64,000 bases of DNA from an uncultured Chryseobacterium sp. (GTDB lineage Bacteria; Bacteroidota; Bacteroidia; Flavobacteriales; Weeksellaceae), in NCBI GenBank assembly GCA_913777465.1, contig CAJYRQ010000063.1, forward strand, positions 112,385 to 176,384, written 5' to 3'. This document shows, piece after piece, positions 1 through 8,471 of the stretch; within the stretch, counting starts at the first letter, position 1; each line of letters starts with the position of its first letter. The notes under the pieces were generated by a model. The model did no database searches. It was not told the origin of the DNA and saw only the letters and a list, made by a program, of their open reading frames with translations. Position numbers and translations under genes: made by a program.

Positions 1-290
1 CTCCAAGCAAGCTCCACCCTAAACCTGCTTCACCTGCACGGTCATCACTGAATACATTTCCAGGGTGATAACTTAAGCCCATATTGATCTCCACCTCTTT
101 ACTGTGGGTACCCATCGAGACTAAAGGAATTGAAATATCCGGAATTCCCGTAGCGTATGACACAGGCGTATTTACATACGTGGATAAAGACGCTACCGAA
201 GCTTCGGGTTTGGAAAAGCCGTCTTCAAGCTTTTGCCCTAAATATAAATGATTTATAATTAAAAATAATAATATCGGTATATTTTTCATA
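1..290 (-). CDS. RHS-like surface protein, N-terminal part (runs off the window)
   Basis: The reverse strand from the ATG at 290 is open to the window edge (96 codons). It begins with a hydrophobic signal-like stretch (MKNIPILLFLIINHLYLGQK). It then reads through segments such as GIPDISIPLVSMGTHSKEVE and ends in AGLGWSLLG. The order 'polar plug, then SIPL, then LSYHP, then GLGWSL' is typical of the N-terminus of the large RHS/YD-repeat proteins of Flavobacteriia, which are secreted and often carry polymorphic toxin tips. It starts 8 bases after the stop of the T9SS cargo gene, so the two are probably co-transcribed. The C-terminal part is not visible, so the tip domain is unknown. Confidence 0.75.
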
Positions 291-298
291 GTTCGTTT

Positions 299-1951
299 TT
301 ATTTTTTAATCAGTTTCGCACTAGCCGTCTTCCCTTCCTCCGTCTTCACGGATACCAGGTAAGCCCCCTGAACCAGCGGCTGCGTATTAATTTTGGTTAC
401 TTTATTTTTTGTTCTGATGCTCTGAAGCTGCCTTCCGCCCATGTCATAGACGGTAATCTCCGCGGAAAAGCCGGACCCTGAGGCTCTCGAAGGGCCGTCA
501 TCTATTCCGATTTCTACATACGCGTAATCTGATACGGGGTTCGGATAAATCTTAATATCCTGCTTCTCGATCAGCTGGTCAACCTGTTGATCACCAAGCT
601 TTATGATCTTCCAGTTCTCTTTGCCGAGCTCTTCGGCGCTGGTTCCGGCCAAGATGATCGAACCGTCGCGGTTCAGCTTGATATCCGAAAGCCGTTCTTC
701 CCTTTTGCCCGATTCTCCCTTTACGTGCTTTCGCCACTGCTCATTGCCGTTCTGATCCAGGTACAGCATCCAGAACTTTTCATCATCCGCTTCGATCTTT
801 CCTTCCGCCTGCGTGTAGCCGCCCAGCAGGACTCCTTTGGTCGATTTATCATCCGAAGCATGCACAACGCTCATCCCCATCAAAACGTCCCGGTTTTTAA
901 AGCTGTAGGATTTCTGCCAGATTTCTTCACCCCTGGTGTTTACGGAGATGAGCCAAAGGTCGCTACCTTCTTCGATGCCTACGGTTTTATTGCCCGATCT
1001 TTCCGATCTGGATTCTCCGCCGATCAGGTAACCGGTGGAAGTCATCGCCAGGGTTCTCAGGTGGTCATCGCCCGTTCCGCCGTAATTCTTTTCCCATTCT
1101 ACTTTTCCCTCTTTTGAAAGCTTAACGATCCAAAAATCTGCTTCGCCATAGTTGGGAGTGGTTTTTGGTTGATGGTTAATGGCTTTACTATTTAGAGTTA
1201 CGGCTCCGCTTCTGGAATAGATGCCAAGCAAAGCTCCGCCATCGATCGTCGGAATCATTTTCTCCACTTCATCCAGTCCTCTTCCGCCTAAAACAAGCTG
1301 GGAAATTTCCTTTCCGTTTTTATCAAGTCTTACGACAAGTACATCTTTAGAGCCATAGCCTTTCTCTGCATTCTGAATATTCCCTGCAACTAAGAATCCG
1401 AAATCCGTGGTCTGGATCACCGCCCTTGCTTCTTCATCCGCCGCAGTACCAATGGTTTTCTGCCACAATTCATCGCCGAACTCGTTGATTCTAATGATCC
1501 ATAGGTCTGATCCGCCGCGGGATTCTTCCTTCTTATCCAGCCCTTTTCCGCTGAATGAAGTTCCAGCCAGCATAAAGCCGCCTTCCTGCGTATTGACAGT
1601 GGCCGATAAAAAATCGTGGTTTTTCCCGGAGAAATATTTTTCCCAGACTTCTTCTCCCCCGGAATTTAATTTAACCAGGTGATAGTCATATCCTGCGTTT
1701 TGTTTTGGGCTGTCTGCTGAAGATGCGCCGGCCCCTGAGGTTCTTGAAGGAGCGGTCCCTGAGCCTGTCGAAGGGGCGCTTCCGACTTTTATAGAACTCC
1801 CGGTAACCAGGTATTGCTGATCAATAGTTTGGGTAATCTGACTTAAAAAATCCTGTGTTGAAGATTTGAGGTCCTTCTGCCAGACCACTTCCTGGGCAGA
1901 AACGCCCAGCGCTGTGCACAGGAGCCATACACTCATGGAGATTTTTTTCAT
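299..1951 (-). CDS. T9SS type A sorting domain protein with repeated beta-propeller-like units
   Basis: A 550-residue secreted protein. Residues 1-19 form a signal peptide ending in VSAQ. The body holds about six degenerate repeats of the type 'D-hW-hhRh-x-x-x-G-E-hWxKxhG', with DLWIIRINEFGDELW and DFWIVKLSKEGKVEW as clear examples; this suggests a beta-propeller-like fold. Residues about 466-550 are a C-terminal type A sorting domain, starting IYPNPVSDYAYVEI and ending GAYLVSVKTEEG plus a lysine-rich tail. That domain directs export across the outer membrane by the type IX secretion system. Two short inserts (GSAPSTGSGTAPSRTSGAGA near residue 60, and DGPSRASGSG inside the sorting domain) are encoded by palindromic intergenic-type repeats. 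Its substrate is unknown. Confidence 0.85.
   Translation of the reverse strand: MKKISMSVWLLCTALGVSAQEVVWQKDLKSSTQDFLSQITQTIDQQYLVTGSSIKVGSAPSTGSGTAPSRTSGAGASSADSPKQNAGYDYHLVKLNSGGEEVWEKYFSGKNHDFLSATVNTQEGGFMLAGTSFSGKGLDKKEESRGGSDLWIIRINEFGDELWQKTIGTAADEEARAVIQTTDFGFLVAGNIQNAEKGYGSKDVLVVRLDKNGKEISQLVLGGRGLDEVEKMIPTIDGGALLGIYSRSGAVTLNSKAINHQPKTTPNYGEADFWIVKLSKEGKVEWEKNYGGTGDDHLRTLAMTSTGYLIGGESRSERSGNKTVGIEEGSDLWLISVNTRGEEIWQKSYSFKNRDVLMGMSVVHASDDKSTKGVLLGGYTQAEGKIEADDEKFWMLYLDQNGNEQWRKHVKGESGKREERLSDIKLNRDGSIILAGTSAEELGKENWKIIKLGDQQVDQLIEKQDIKIYPNPVSDYAYVEIGIDDGPSRASGSGFSAEITVYDMGGRQLQSIRTKNKVTKINTQPLVQGAYLVSVKTEEGKTASAKLIKK
476..494. repeat. Palindrome-like 19-mer repeat inside the T9SS gene, copy A
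   Basis: CCCTGAGGCTCTCGAAGGG, a close match to the 19-mer CCCTGAGCCTGTCGAAGGG seen at 1757. It is in frame and codes for part of DGPSRASGSG in the sorting domain. Confidence 0.7.
1733..1775. repeat. Two head-to-tail copies of the same 19-mer repeat inside the T9SS gene
   Basis: CCCTGAGGTTCTTGAAGGA (1734-1752) is followed by CCCTGAGCCTGTCGAAGGG (1757-1775). Both are in frame and code for the Ser/Gly/Thr/Ala-rich linker after the first propeller-like strand. Such sequences normally lie between genes as REP-like elements. Confidence 0.7.
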
Positions 1952-2215
1952 GCTTATTAAATGTTAAGGTTGTTGTTATTTTGAAACGAAATTAAGAATT
2001 GCCCGACTTAAGAAAATAAGGGAATCCGTATCATTAAAGATGTATTGTAATAGATTTCCGTAAAGGACGGAATGCTGCAGTTGGCGGTCATGGTTTTGTT
2101 TTTAATTTATTAATTTTTATTTGTTTGCAAAGCTAACCCTCATATGCGACAAAACGCGTCGTATTATAATTAAAGATGCATTTTTTTGCCATAAGGTTGG
2201 AAATCAAACAAAAAA

Positions 2216-2307
2216 AAGCGCGGAGCAAAGGTCTAATGGACAAAGAGGTACTGCGAAGGACCTGACAACCAGAAAGACTCCGCCCGCGCCGTATGGATAC
2301 ACGGGCG
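2216..2307 (+). ncRNA. Possible structured RNA, unassigned
   Basis: A GC-rich block in an AT-rich gap. GCGCGGAG (2218-2225) can close on CTCCGC (2278-2283). Inside, AGGTACT (2246-2252) pairs with AGGACCT (2257-2263) around a GNRA tetraloop, GCGA. A second hairpin centred on TGGA follows at 2285-2307. On the minus strand the block would end in a run of eight T, so a minus-strand transcript with a terminator is equally possible. It was compared from memory with SRP RNA, tmRNA, RNase P and common riboswitches without a match. Confidence 0.25.
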
Positions 2308-2676
2308 TAAGTCTATCAAAATTTTGGTTATCAAAAGAAGATTCGCAGTTTTCTCTGTCCCAATATGATAGCTTACGCTTGTTTTCGTTAAAATCTGCGG
2401 CTAAAATAGAAAAAATAATTTACCGCACAAAAAAATATTCCATAAAGATTTGATTACAAGATAATTAATCAAAATAAACTGATGAATAATATTTTATATT
2501 TTCCAGTTTTTAATGGTTTTCATTCCGGATTTTTCATTTTATAGGGAATAAAATTCGCCGGGAAAATAAATGGGGTTGATATTATTATTTTAAGCATCAA
2601 CCGGAAATTCAATGGAGCTAAAGATAAAATGATTTTTAATTCAGGTAATCTTCAAAAAGGAAAAAGCACGGCAATA

Positions 2677-2754
2677 TTTTAACGCAAAGATTTCATTCAC
2701 TTTACGCACATCTTGAAGGAAGCAAAGAATCATCAGCAGGGCTGATTGATAAAA
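2677..2754 (+). repeat. Dispersed repeat family R4, copy 1
   Basis: TTTTAACGCAAAG at the left and AGCAAAGAATCATCAGCAGG then GCTGATTGAT at the right, with a short inverted repeat ATCAGC/GCTGAT. Copies at 45241 and 48205 share both ends and orientation but differ in the middle. Confidence 0.55.
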
Positions 2755-3131
2755 CGGCTGCCTATGCCTACGCTTCATCAGAGGCTTCGCCGCCTTTCTT
2801 TACTCCCTTTAATATAGACGCAAAGAATAAAGAACCTCTGCATTTATTGTTCAAATTACTTTTCGATATTTTAACGGTCATATTTAACTTGAATTCAGTT
2901 GATTACTAAAAGTCAGCCTACCGATTCAGCACTTAAATAAAGTTTATTTTTAAGAGAGTAGCAAACTATTAATTTGATCATCAGTATCCTTGATTATATT
3001 CTGAAAAATGGAACTTCCAGCTTTCCTCTTCCAATCTAGTACCTGATTTGGAGTTTGGGTTCACGCCAGGTCATTTAAAAAAACAGGAAGAACCGGCAGA
3101 CTGCTTTTTCTGATGCAAGTCTATACAATAC

Positions 3132-4052
3132 TCAGTTAAATCCTTGCCGGAACTCCACCGGCGACTGCTTCGTTTTGCTTTTGAAGAGTTTGCTGAAGGA
3201 TTGGGAATGCTCGAAGCCGAGCTGGTAGGCGATTTCGCTGATGGAAAGGCTGGTGGTGGAAAGTTTTTCCTTCGCTTTTTCGATGAGCTTTTCGTGGATG
3301 TGCTGCTGGGTGCTCTGGCCGGTGAGGACTTTCAGCAGGCCGCTTAAATATTTCGGGGAAACGTTCAGTTCTTCCGCAACGGATTTCACCGACGGAAGCC
3401 CTTTGGAGATCAGGTCGTCGCTGTTAAAATAGGCTGAAAGTTGGGCATCCAGGCGGCCCAGGATTTCGTGGCTGGACTTCTCGCGGGTGATGAACTGGCG
3501 GTGGTAGAACCGTTCGGAATAATGCAGCAGGGTTTCGATCTGCGAAACAATGATCTGCTTGCTGAATGCGTCGATCAAAGAATGGTACTCCTGCTCAATG
3601 GTACGGACGATGGCGTTCAGCGTTTCTTTTTCCTTTTCCGAAAGAAAAAGGGCCTCGTTCACCGAATAATCAAAGAATTCATACCGGCTGATCATGTTCG
3701 CCAATGGTGTATTCCACAGGAAATTGGGATGGATCATCAGCATCCAGCCGGAACGTTCGGTATTGGGATTTTTCGCCGCTTCAATCCGGAAAACCTGTTG
3801 GGGAGCCATGAAGAACATCACCCCTTCGTCAAAATCATAATCCTGCTGGCCATACCTGAATTTCGTCATCATTCCCCTTTTCATGCTGATCTGGTAAAAA
3901 TCCAGCACCCAGCTGATTTCGCCGATGTCTTCAGAGTGCACGATCTTCGAGTAATCAACAATGCTGATCAGCGGATGCTCCGGTGGCGGAAATCCGCGCA
4001 GCCGATGAAATTCGCTGATGGTTTTTATTCTTTGGATGGGTTGCTGTTCCAT
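3132..4052 (-). CDS. AraC-family transcriptional regulator
   Basis: 306 residues counted from the ATG at 4052 (MEQQPIQRIKT). The reading frame is open 28 codons further, but that extension is AT-rich and unlike the family. The N-terminal two thirds is a cupin-like sensing domain (YGQQDYDFDEGVMFFMAPQQ). The C-terminal 100 residues carry the two helix-turn-helix units of AraC proteins: VKSVAEELNVSPKYLSGLLK, and later LSISEIAYQLGFEHSQSFSK with the closing TKQSPVEFRQ. It probably controls a neighbouring or distant efflux or metabolic gene, but no target is evident because the genes on both sides are separated by long repeat-filled gaps. Confidence 0.85.
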   Translation of the reverse strand: MEQQPIQRIKTISEFHRLRGFPPPEHPLISIVDYSKIVHSEDIGEISWVLDFYQISMKRGMMTKFRYGQQDYDFDEGVMFFMAPQQVFRIEAAKNPNTERSGWMLMIHPNFLWNTPLANMISRYEFFDYSVNEALFLSEKEKETLNAIVRTIEQEYHSLIDAFSKQIIVSQIETLLHYSERFYHRQFITREKSSHEILGRLDAQLSAYFNSDDLISKGLPSVKSVAEELNVSPKYLSGLLKVLTGQSTQQHIHEKLIEKAKEKLSTTSLSISEIAYQLGFEHSQSFSKLFKSKTKQSPVEFRQGFN

Positions 4053-4265
4053 GATCCGAAGGTACGGTTTATTGTTTAATGGTTTTAAAACTTTAATATT
4101 TCTGTGATTTAGATTGAGCTGAAAAAATTTAACCACAAAAGTTTTGGCACATAAGATTTAATTTTCTGGTGGCTGAGCGCAGTCGAAGTCCGCATATCTT
4201 AGAGCACAGAAGAGAAAAATCAAAGATTTTCATGTTCCATCGTTAAAACCGGCGGCAACCGGCAG

Positions 4266-4290
4266 TGGCTGAGCGGAGCCGAAGCCACAT
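4266..4290 (+). repeat. Dispersed repeat family R3
   Basis: The core GTGGCTGAGCGGAGCCGAAG recurs in this window in either orientation near 4170, 17272, 39692, 39925 and 43318 with one to several changes. It always lies outside genes. Confidence 0.6.
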
Positions 4291-4314
4291 CATCATCATC
4301 ATCATCATCATCAT
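4288..4314. repeat. Nine-copy CAT trinucleotide microsatellite
   Basis: Nine uninterrupted CAT units directly abutting the end of an R3 repeat. The overlapping short ORF is not considered a gene. Confidence 0.9.
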
Positions 4315-4368
4315 TACTTTATTTCATGATACACTCCTTTTGTCATTTCGGAGAAATCCAGACGCGAA

Positions 4369-4822
4369 TCTTTCCATATATTTCGCTAATACTATGTTGA
4401 GATCCCTAAGGGATGACAAAATGAGATGGTTAAACTTTAAAAATAAGCGCAATCATCTGTAAAAATCTGCGCAAATCCGTGGTTCAAAATCTTTAAAAAT
4501 CTTTGATTTTTAATCTCATGTGCTCTAAAATACCCTCAAACTTTTAGAATCTTTCTTTGTGACTCATGTGTCAAATAAGCATATTTATCTTCTAAATCTG
4601 AAAGAGGTCTTTCCATATATTTCGCTAATACTATTGTGAGATCCGTAAGGGATGACAAAATGAGACGGTTAAACTTTAAAAAAAAGCGCAATCATCTGTG
4701 AAAATCTGCGCAAATCCGTGGTTCAAAATCTTTAAAAATCTTTGATTTTTAATCTCATGTGCTCTAAAATACCCGCAAACTTTTAGAATCTTTCTTTGTG
4801 ACTCATGTGTCAAATAAGCATA
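4369..4822. repeat. Tandem duplication of a 215-base unit (repeat families R1 and R2)
   Basis: Bases 4369-4583 and 4608-4822 are near-identical with an offset of 239. Each unit contains an R1 element (TTCGCTAATACTATGTTGAG followed by the small palindrome CCCTAAGGG and GATGACAAA). It also contains an R2 element (GCGCAATCATCTGT, CTGCGCAAATCCGTGGTT, and an inverted AAAATCTTTGATTTT). Diverged copies of both elements lie at 17.9-18.3, 39.7-39.9 and 43.1-43.4 kb. The rest of the 4053-4884 gap holds only R3 copies and the CAT microsatellite. Confidence 0.85.
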
Positions 4823-4884
4823 GCAATTTGCATTCAACATTTATGATGTAACATAAATATCTTTTGTCGCTTCTGCAGTTAAAA

Positions 4885-6147
4885 TCACACCAGCATATTC
4901 AGCACATCTGGGTTGTCATTCAGGTAGGATTCAAAATAGCCCAGCTGCTGCATCCTGGATTTCAGCCCGTCGAAACCGGATGGGTCTGAAAGCTCGATGC
5001 CGACTACCGCAAGAGCGGTTTCCCTGGAATTCTTCTTGGTGTATTCGAAATGGGTGATGTCGTCATTGGCACCCAGGACGTTCAGCACAAAATCTTTCAG
5101 GGCACCCGGCCGCTGCGGGAACTTGACCATAAAATAATGCTTCAGCCCTTTGTAGAGCAGCGCCCGCTCCTTGATTTCCTCCATGCGCGTAATGTCGTTG
5201 TTGCTGCCGCTCACGATGCAGACCACCGTTTTCCCCAAGATCTGATCCCTGTAATGATCGAGTGCCGAAATCGAAAGGGCACCGGCCGGTTCCAATACGA
5301 TGGCATCTTTATTATACAGCTGGAGGATGGTATCACAGATCCGGCCTTCATCCACGGCGATACAGTCGGCCAGCGCGTGCCTGCAGATCTCGAAATTCAG
5401 ATCCCCTACCCTTTTTACCGCAGCTCCGTCTACGAAATGATCGACTTCCGGCAGTTCGGTATTCAGATTGTTGCTGATGGATATTTTCATGGAAGGAGCC
5501 CCTTTCGGTTCCGTCCCGATCAGCAGGGTATCCGGGGAAAGGGCTTTAAAAACCGTTGCGATTCCGGCAGCCAGGCCGCCGCCGCCGATCGGGATGAATA
5601 CGAAGTCCACCGGTTCCTCCTGCTGTTCCAGGATTTCCAGTGCCAGGGTAGCCTGCCCTTCGATAATCTGAACATCGTCGAAGGGATGGATAAAGGCCGC
5701 TCCGGAAGCGGCGGCAAAATCCAGCGCGGCATTTTTGGCAGCATCAAAGGTATCTCCGGTTAACCGGACATCAATGGTATTTCCGCCGAACATCTCCACC
5801 TGCTCCAGCTTCTGCTTGGGCGTCGTTACCGGCATAAAGATCGTTCCTTTGATACCCAGCTGCCGGCAGGAAAAGGCAACGCCCTGGGCATGGTTTCCCG
5901 CGCTCGCACAAACGATTCCGTCGCTCGTCTTCCCTTCCTGGAAAAGGCTTTTGATTTTATTGTAGGCACCCCGCAGCTTGTACGACCGCACCGGCTGCAG
6001 GTCTTCCCTTTTAAGGAAAACCCGCGCTCCGTATTTCTCCGATAACCGTTGGCTGTATTGCAGCGGTGTATGGTTTACGACATGTTCTATGTTTTTCCGT
6101 GCTTTTTTTACGGCTTCCAGAGCAGGCAGCATTACCGTTTCACTCAT
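4885..6147 (-). CDS. ilvA: Threonine ammonia-lyase (threonine dehydratase), biosynthetic
   Basis: 420 residues; converts L-threonine to 2-oxobutanoate, the first committed step to isoleucine, in the cytoplasm. The PLP lysine is Lys57 in SYKLRGAYNKI. The phosphate-binding glycine loop IGGGGLAAG and the ASAGNHAQG motif are present. The C-terminus has one ACT-like regulatory domain (HYFMVKFPQRPGALKDFV), the length expected for the single-ACT form that responds to isoleucine. It is the last gene of the ilv operon, 9 bases after ilvC, so it should be controlled by the attenuator upstream of ilvE. Confidence 0.95.
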   Translation of the reverse strand: MSETVMLPALEAVKKARKNIEHVVNHTPLQYSQRLSEKYGARVFLKREDLQPVRSYKLRGAYNKIKSLFQEGKTSDGIVCASAGNHAQGVAFSCRQLGIKGTIFMPVTTPKQKLEQVEMFGGNTIDVRLTGDTFDAAKNAALDFAAASGAAFIHPFDDVQIIEGQATLALEILEQQEEPVDFVFIPIGGGGLAAGIATVFKALSPDTLLIGTEPKGAPSMKISISNNLNTELPEVDHFVDGAAVKRVGDLNFEICRHALADCIAVDEGRICDTILQLYNKDAIVLEPAGALSISALDHYRDQILGKTVVCIVSGSNNDITRMEEIKERALLYKGLKHYFMVKFPQRPGALKDFVLNVLGANDDITHFEYTKKNSRETALAVVGIELSDPSGFDGLKSRMQQLGYFESYLNDNPDVLNMLV

Positions 6148-6156
6148 CTTATTTTT

Positions 6157-7638
6157 TTAAACGGTTTTGATGGATTTCATGGCGGTCATTGCCTGACGCA
6201 GCTTCCGGCCGACCACTTCCACCGGATGGTTTCTTAATATTTCATTCACCTGCACCAGTTGCGTATTGTCTACCGAATGGTCTTTTCCTTCATTAAAGTT
6301 TTTTCCGGCAAGATCGGCATCCACTTTTTTCATAAAGTCTGCCAGCAAGGGCTTACATGCCTGATCGAAAAGGTAACAGCCGTATTCTGCCGTGTCGGAA
6401 ATTACACGATTCATTTCGAACAGTTTTTTCCGTGCAATGGTATTCGCGATCAGCGGCGCTTCATGGAGCGACTCATAATAAGCGGATTCCGGTTTTATTC
6501 CGGCTTCCACCATGGTTTCATAAGCCAGTTCCACCCCGGCCCTGATGAACGCCGACATCAGCAGGTAATGGTCGAAATATTCTTGCTCGGAAATTTTCAA
6601 TTCGCCGGCCGGCGTTTTTTCGAAAGCCGTTTCACCGGTTTCCGCACGCCATTTCAACAGGTTGGCATCGCCGTTGGCCCAGTCTTCCATCATGGTTTTG
6701 GAGAATTCGCCGGAGATGATGTCGTCCTGGTGTTTCTGAAACAGGGGACGCATGATCTCTTTCAGTTCTTCCGAAAGTTCGAAAGCTTTTAATTTCGCCG
6801 GGTTAGACAACCGGTCGAGCATTCCGCTTACCCCGCCGTGCTTCAGGGCTTCGGTAATTACCTCAACACCGTACTGCACCAGTCTGGAGGCATATCCGGG
6901 ATCGATTCCTTTCTCTACCATCTTATCGAATGAAAGAATGGAACCGGTCTGCAGCAGTCCGCAAAGGATCGTCTGTTCGCCCATCAGATCAGATTTCACC
7001 TCGGCCACGAAAGAGGATTTCAACACCCCGGCTTTATGGCCGCCGGTTGCAGCACAATAGGCTTTGGCTTCGTCCCAGCCTTTTCCCTGAGGATCATTTT
7101 CGGGATGTACGGCAATCAGGGTCGGAACCCCGAAGCCTCTCAGGTATTCGGCGCGGACTTCGGAACCGGGACATTTCGGGGCCACCATAATGACGGTAAG
7201 GTCTTTACGGATCTGCATTCCTTCTTCCACAATATTGAAGCCATGAGAATACGACAGTGTGGCGCCCTCTTTCATAAGAGGCTGAACGGCATTGATCACG
7301 GCAGTATGCTGCTTGTCCGGCGTCAGGTTGATCACCAGGTCTGCGTTGGGAATAAGTTCTTCATAAGTTCCGACCTTGAAATTGTTTTCCGTGGCGTTTT
7401 TCCATGAATCCCTTTTCTGATCGATGGCTTCCTGACGTAATGCATAAGAAACGTCCAGCCCGCTGTCCCGTAGGTTCAGGCCCTGGTTCAGGCCCTGGGC
7501 ACCACAGCCTACGATAACTATTTTTTTTCCTTTTAAAGCAGAAACGCCGTCGGAGAATTCCGAGCTGTCCATAAACTCCGCCTGTCCCAATTGGTGAAGC
7601 TGTTCTCTTAGTGATAAGGTATTGAAATAATTTGCCAT
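6157..7638 (-). CDS. ilvC: Ketol-acid reductoisomerase, class II
   Basis: 493 residues, the length of the long class II enzyme of enterobacteria and plants rather than the 330-residue class I form. Catalyses the Mg-dependent alkyl shift and NADPH reduction of acetolactate and acetohydroxybutyrate. The nucleotide-binding glycine motif is [12 protein letters not shown] near residue 42. [17 protein letters not shown] and the duplicated C-terminal knotted domain ([20 protein letters not shown]) follow. It lies between ilvN (143 bases upstream, with an inverted repeat in the gap) and ilvA. Confidence 0.96.
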   Translation of the reverse strand: MANYFNTLSLREQLHQLGQAEFMDSSEFSDGVSALKGKKIVIVGCGAQGLNQGLNLRDSGLDVSYALRQEAIDQKRDSWKNATENNFKVGTYEELIPNADLVINLTPDKQHTAVINAVQPLMKEGATLSYSHGFNIVEEGMQIRKDLTVIMVAPKCPGSEVRAEYLRGFGVPTLIAVHPENDPQGKGWDEAKAYCAATGGHKAGVLKSSFVAEVKSDLMGEQTILCGLLQTGSILSFDKMVEKGIDPGYASRLVQYGVEVITEALKHGGVSGMLDRLSNPAKLKAFELSEELKEIMRPLFQKHQDDIISGEFSKTMMEDWANGDANLLKWRAETGETAFEKTPAGELKISEQEYFDHYLLMSAFIRAGVELAYETMVEAGIKPESAYYESLHEAPLIANTIARKKLFEMNRVISDTAEYGCYLFDQACKPLLADFMKKVDADLAGKNFNEGKDHSVDNTQLVQVNEILRNHPVEVVGRKLRQAMTAMKSIKTV

Positions 7639-7689
7639 ATTTGATGATGATTGATTAATGATAATTGATGATTGATTTTGATGAACTCC

Positions 7690-7720
7690 ACTTTGTCAAA
7701 GTTGAAATCTTTGACAAAGT
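7690..7720. repeat. Inverted repeat between ilvN and ilvC
   Basis: ACTTTGTCAAAG (7690-7701) and CTTTGACAAAGT (7709-7720) form a perfect 12-bp stem with a 7-base loop. A run of T follows on the plus strand. The ilv operon runs on the minus strand, so this is not oriented as a terminator for it. It may be an mRNA processing or stability element, or a repeat copy. Confidence 0.75.
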
Positions 7721-7781
7721 TTTTTTATTTGCTATATTATGTCCTGAAATAATTCGAAATGCCAGGACAAAGGTTTTTTAT

Positions 7782-8372
7782 TTACATGGTAAAAACGTGG
7801 TCCCGCTGATCTAAGTACTCGTTTTCGACAATATGCGGGGAAGGTGCTCGGTTTTCGAACTGTAGGACTTTCTCGTGGATGCCCGCACTGTTTTTGATGA
7901 TGGCGATTCTTGCCCCGCGCACAAATTCGATCAGCCCGTATTTGTTCAGCTCCTCGGTCAGCCGGTCGATTTCTTCGCGGTGCCCGGCGGTTTCGAAAAC
8001 GATATAGTCCTGACGGATCACGACCGTGGACGCGCCGTACTGACGGAGCAGCCTTTCCACATAAACTTTCTCCGTCACGACCTCTGCCGGAACTTTGTAA
8101 AGTGCCTGCTCCTGCCAAACGATTTCGTCGTCGGTATTAAAGTAAGCCTTCATGACATCGATCTGCTTCTCAAGCTGCCGGCAGAGCTTCCGGACGATTT
8201 CCTCATTTTCGGTAATTACCAGAGTGAACCGGTGAATGCCTTCCACTTCCGAAGGCGAGGTGTTGAGGCTTTCGATATTGATCTTCCGGCGGGAAAAGAT
8301 GCCGGCGATCCTGCCGATAAGCCCGACCGAATTTTCCGTATATAAGGTAATGGTGAATTCTTTTTTTTCCAT
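7782..8372 (-). CDS. ilvN: Acetolactate synthase small (regulatory) subunit
   Basis: 196 residues. The N-terminal ACT domain (FTITLYTENSVGLIGRIAGI, then FSRRKINIESLNTSPSE) binds valine for feedback inhibition in this family. A second ACT-like half follows (VVIRQDYIVFETAGHREEID, then GARIAIIKNSAG). It partners the ilvB product encoded 99 bases upstream and is cytoplasmic. Length and motif order are normal for the long IlvN/IlvH type. Confidence 0.95.
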   Translation of the reverse strand: MEKKEFTITLYTENSVGLIGRIAGIFSRRKINIESLNTSPSEVEGIHRFTLVITENEEIVRKLCRQLEKQIDVMKAYFNTDDEIVWQEQALYKVPAEVVTEKVYVERLLRQYGASTVVIRQDYIVFETAGHREEIDRLTEELNKYGLIEFVRGARIAIIKNSAGIHEKVLQFENRAPSPHIVENEYLDQRDHVFTM

Positions 8373-8471
8373 GAATGAATGATTTAGGTTGAGGTAAAGG
8401 CTAAGCTTAAGTTTTAAATATTTCCTGACTGCTCTATGCTGTCTTAACCGTTTGAATTTTTTCGGACGGTT

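Larger units (their letters stand above)
1952..3131. other. Gene-free stretch between the T9SS gene and the AraC gene
   Basis: No convincing protein gene is present; a 110-codon plus-strand ORF at 2121 has no recognisable content. The stretch contains a GC-rich, possibly structured segment near 2216-2307 and one copy of a dispersed repeat at 2677-2754, both listed separately. The rest is AT-rich and unremarkable. Confidence 0.6.

Noticed and set aside
2216-2307. SRP (4.5S) RNA
   Set aside because: The minus strand contains GTCAGGTCC, as in SRP RNA, but the required GGAA-loop stem and AGCAG strand are missing.
2121-2453. 110-codon plus-strand ORF in the gap before the AraC gene
   Set aside because: No recognisable domain. 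It overlaps the GC-rich foldable block, and the residue composition looks random.
4265-4462. ORF reading through the CAT microsatellite as a run of isoleucines
   Set aside because: It is made of repeat DNA (R3, CAT units, R1), so it is not a gene.
7690-7720. Inverted repeat between ilvN and ilvC as an operon terminator
   Set aside because: The T tract is on the plus strand, opposite to transcription, so it should not end the ilv transcript. It is kept only as a repeat.
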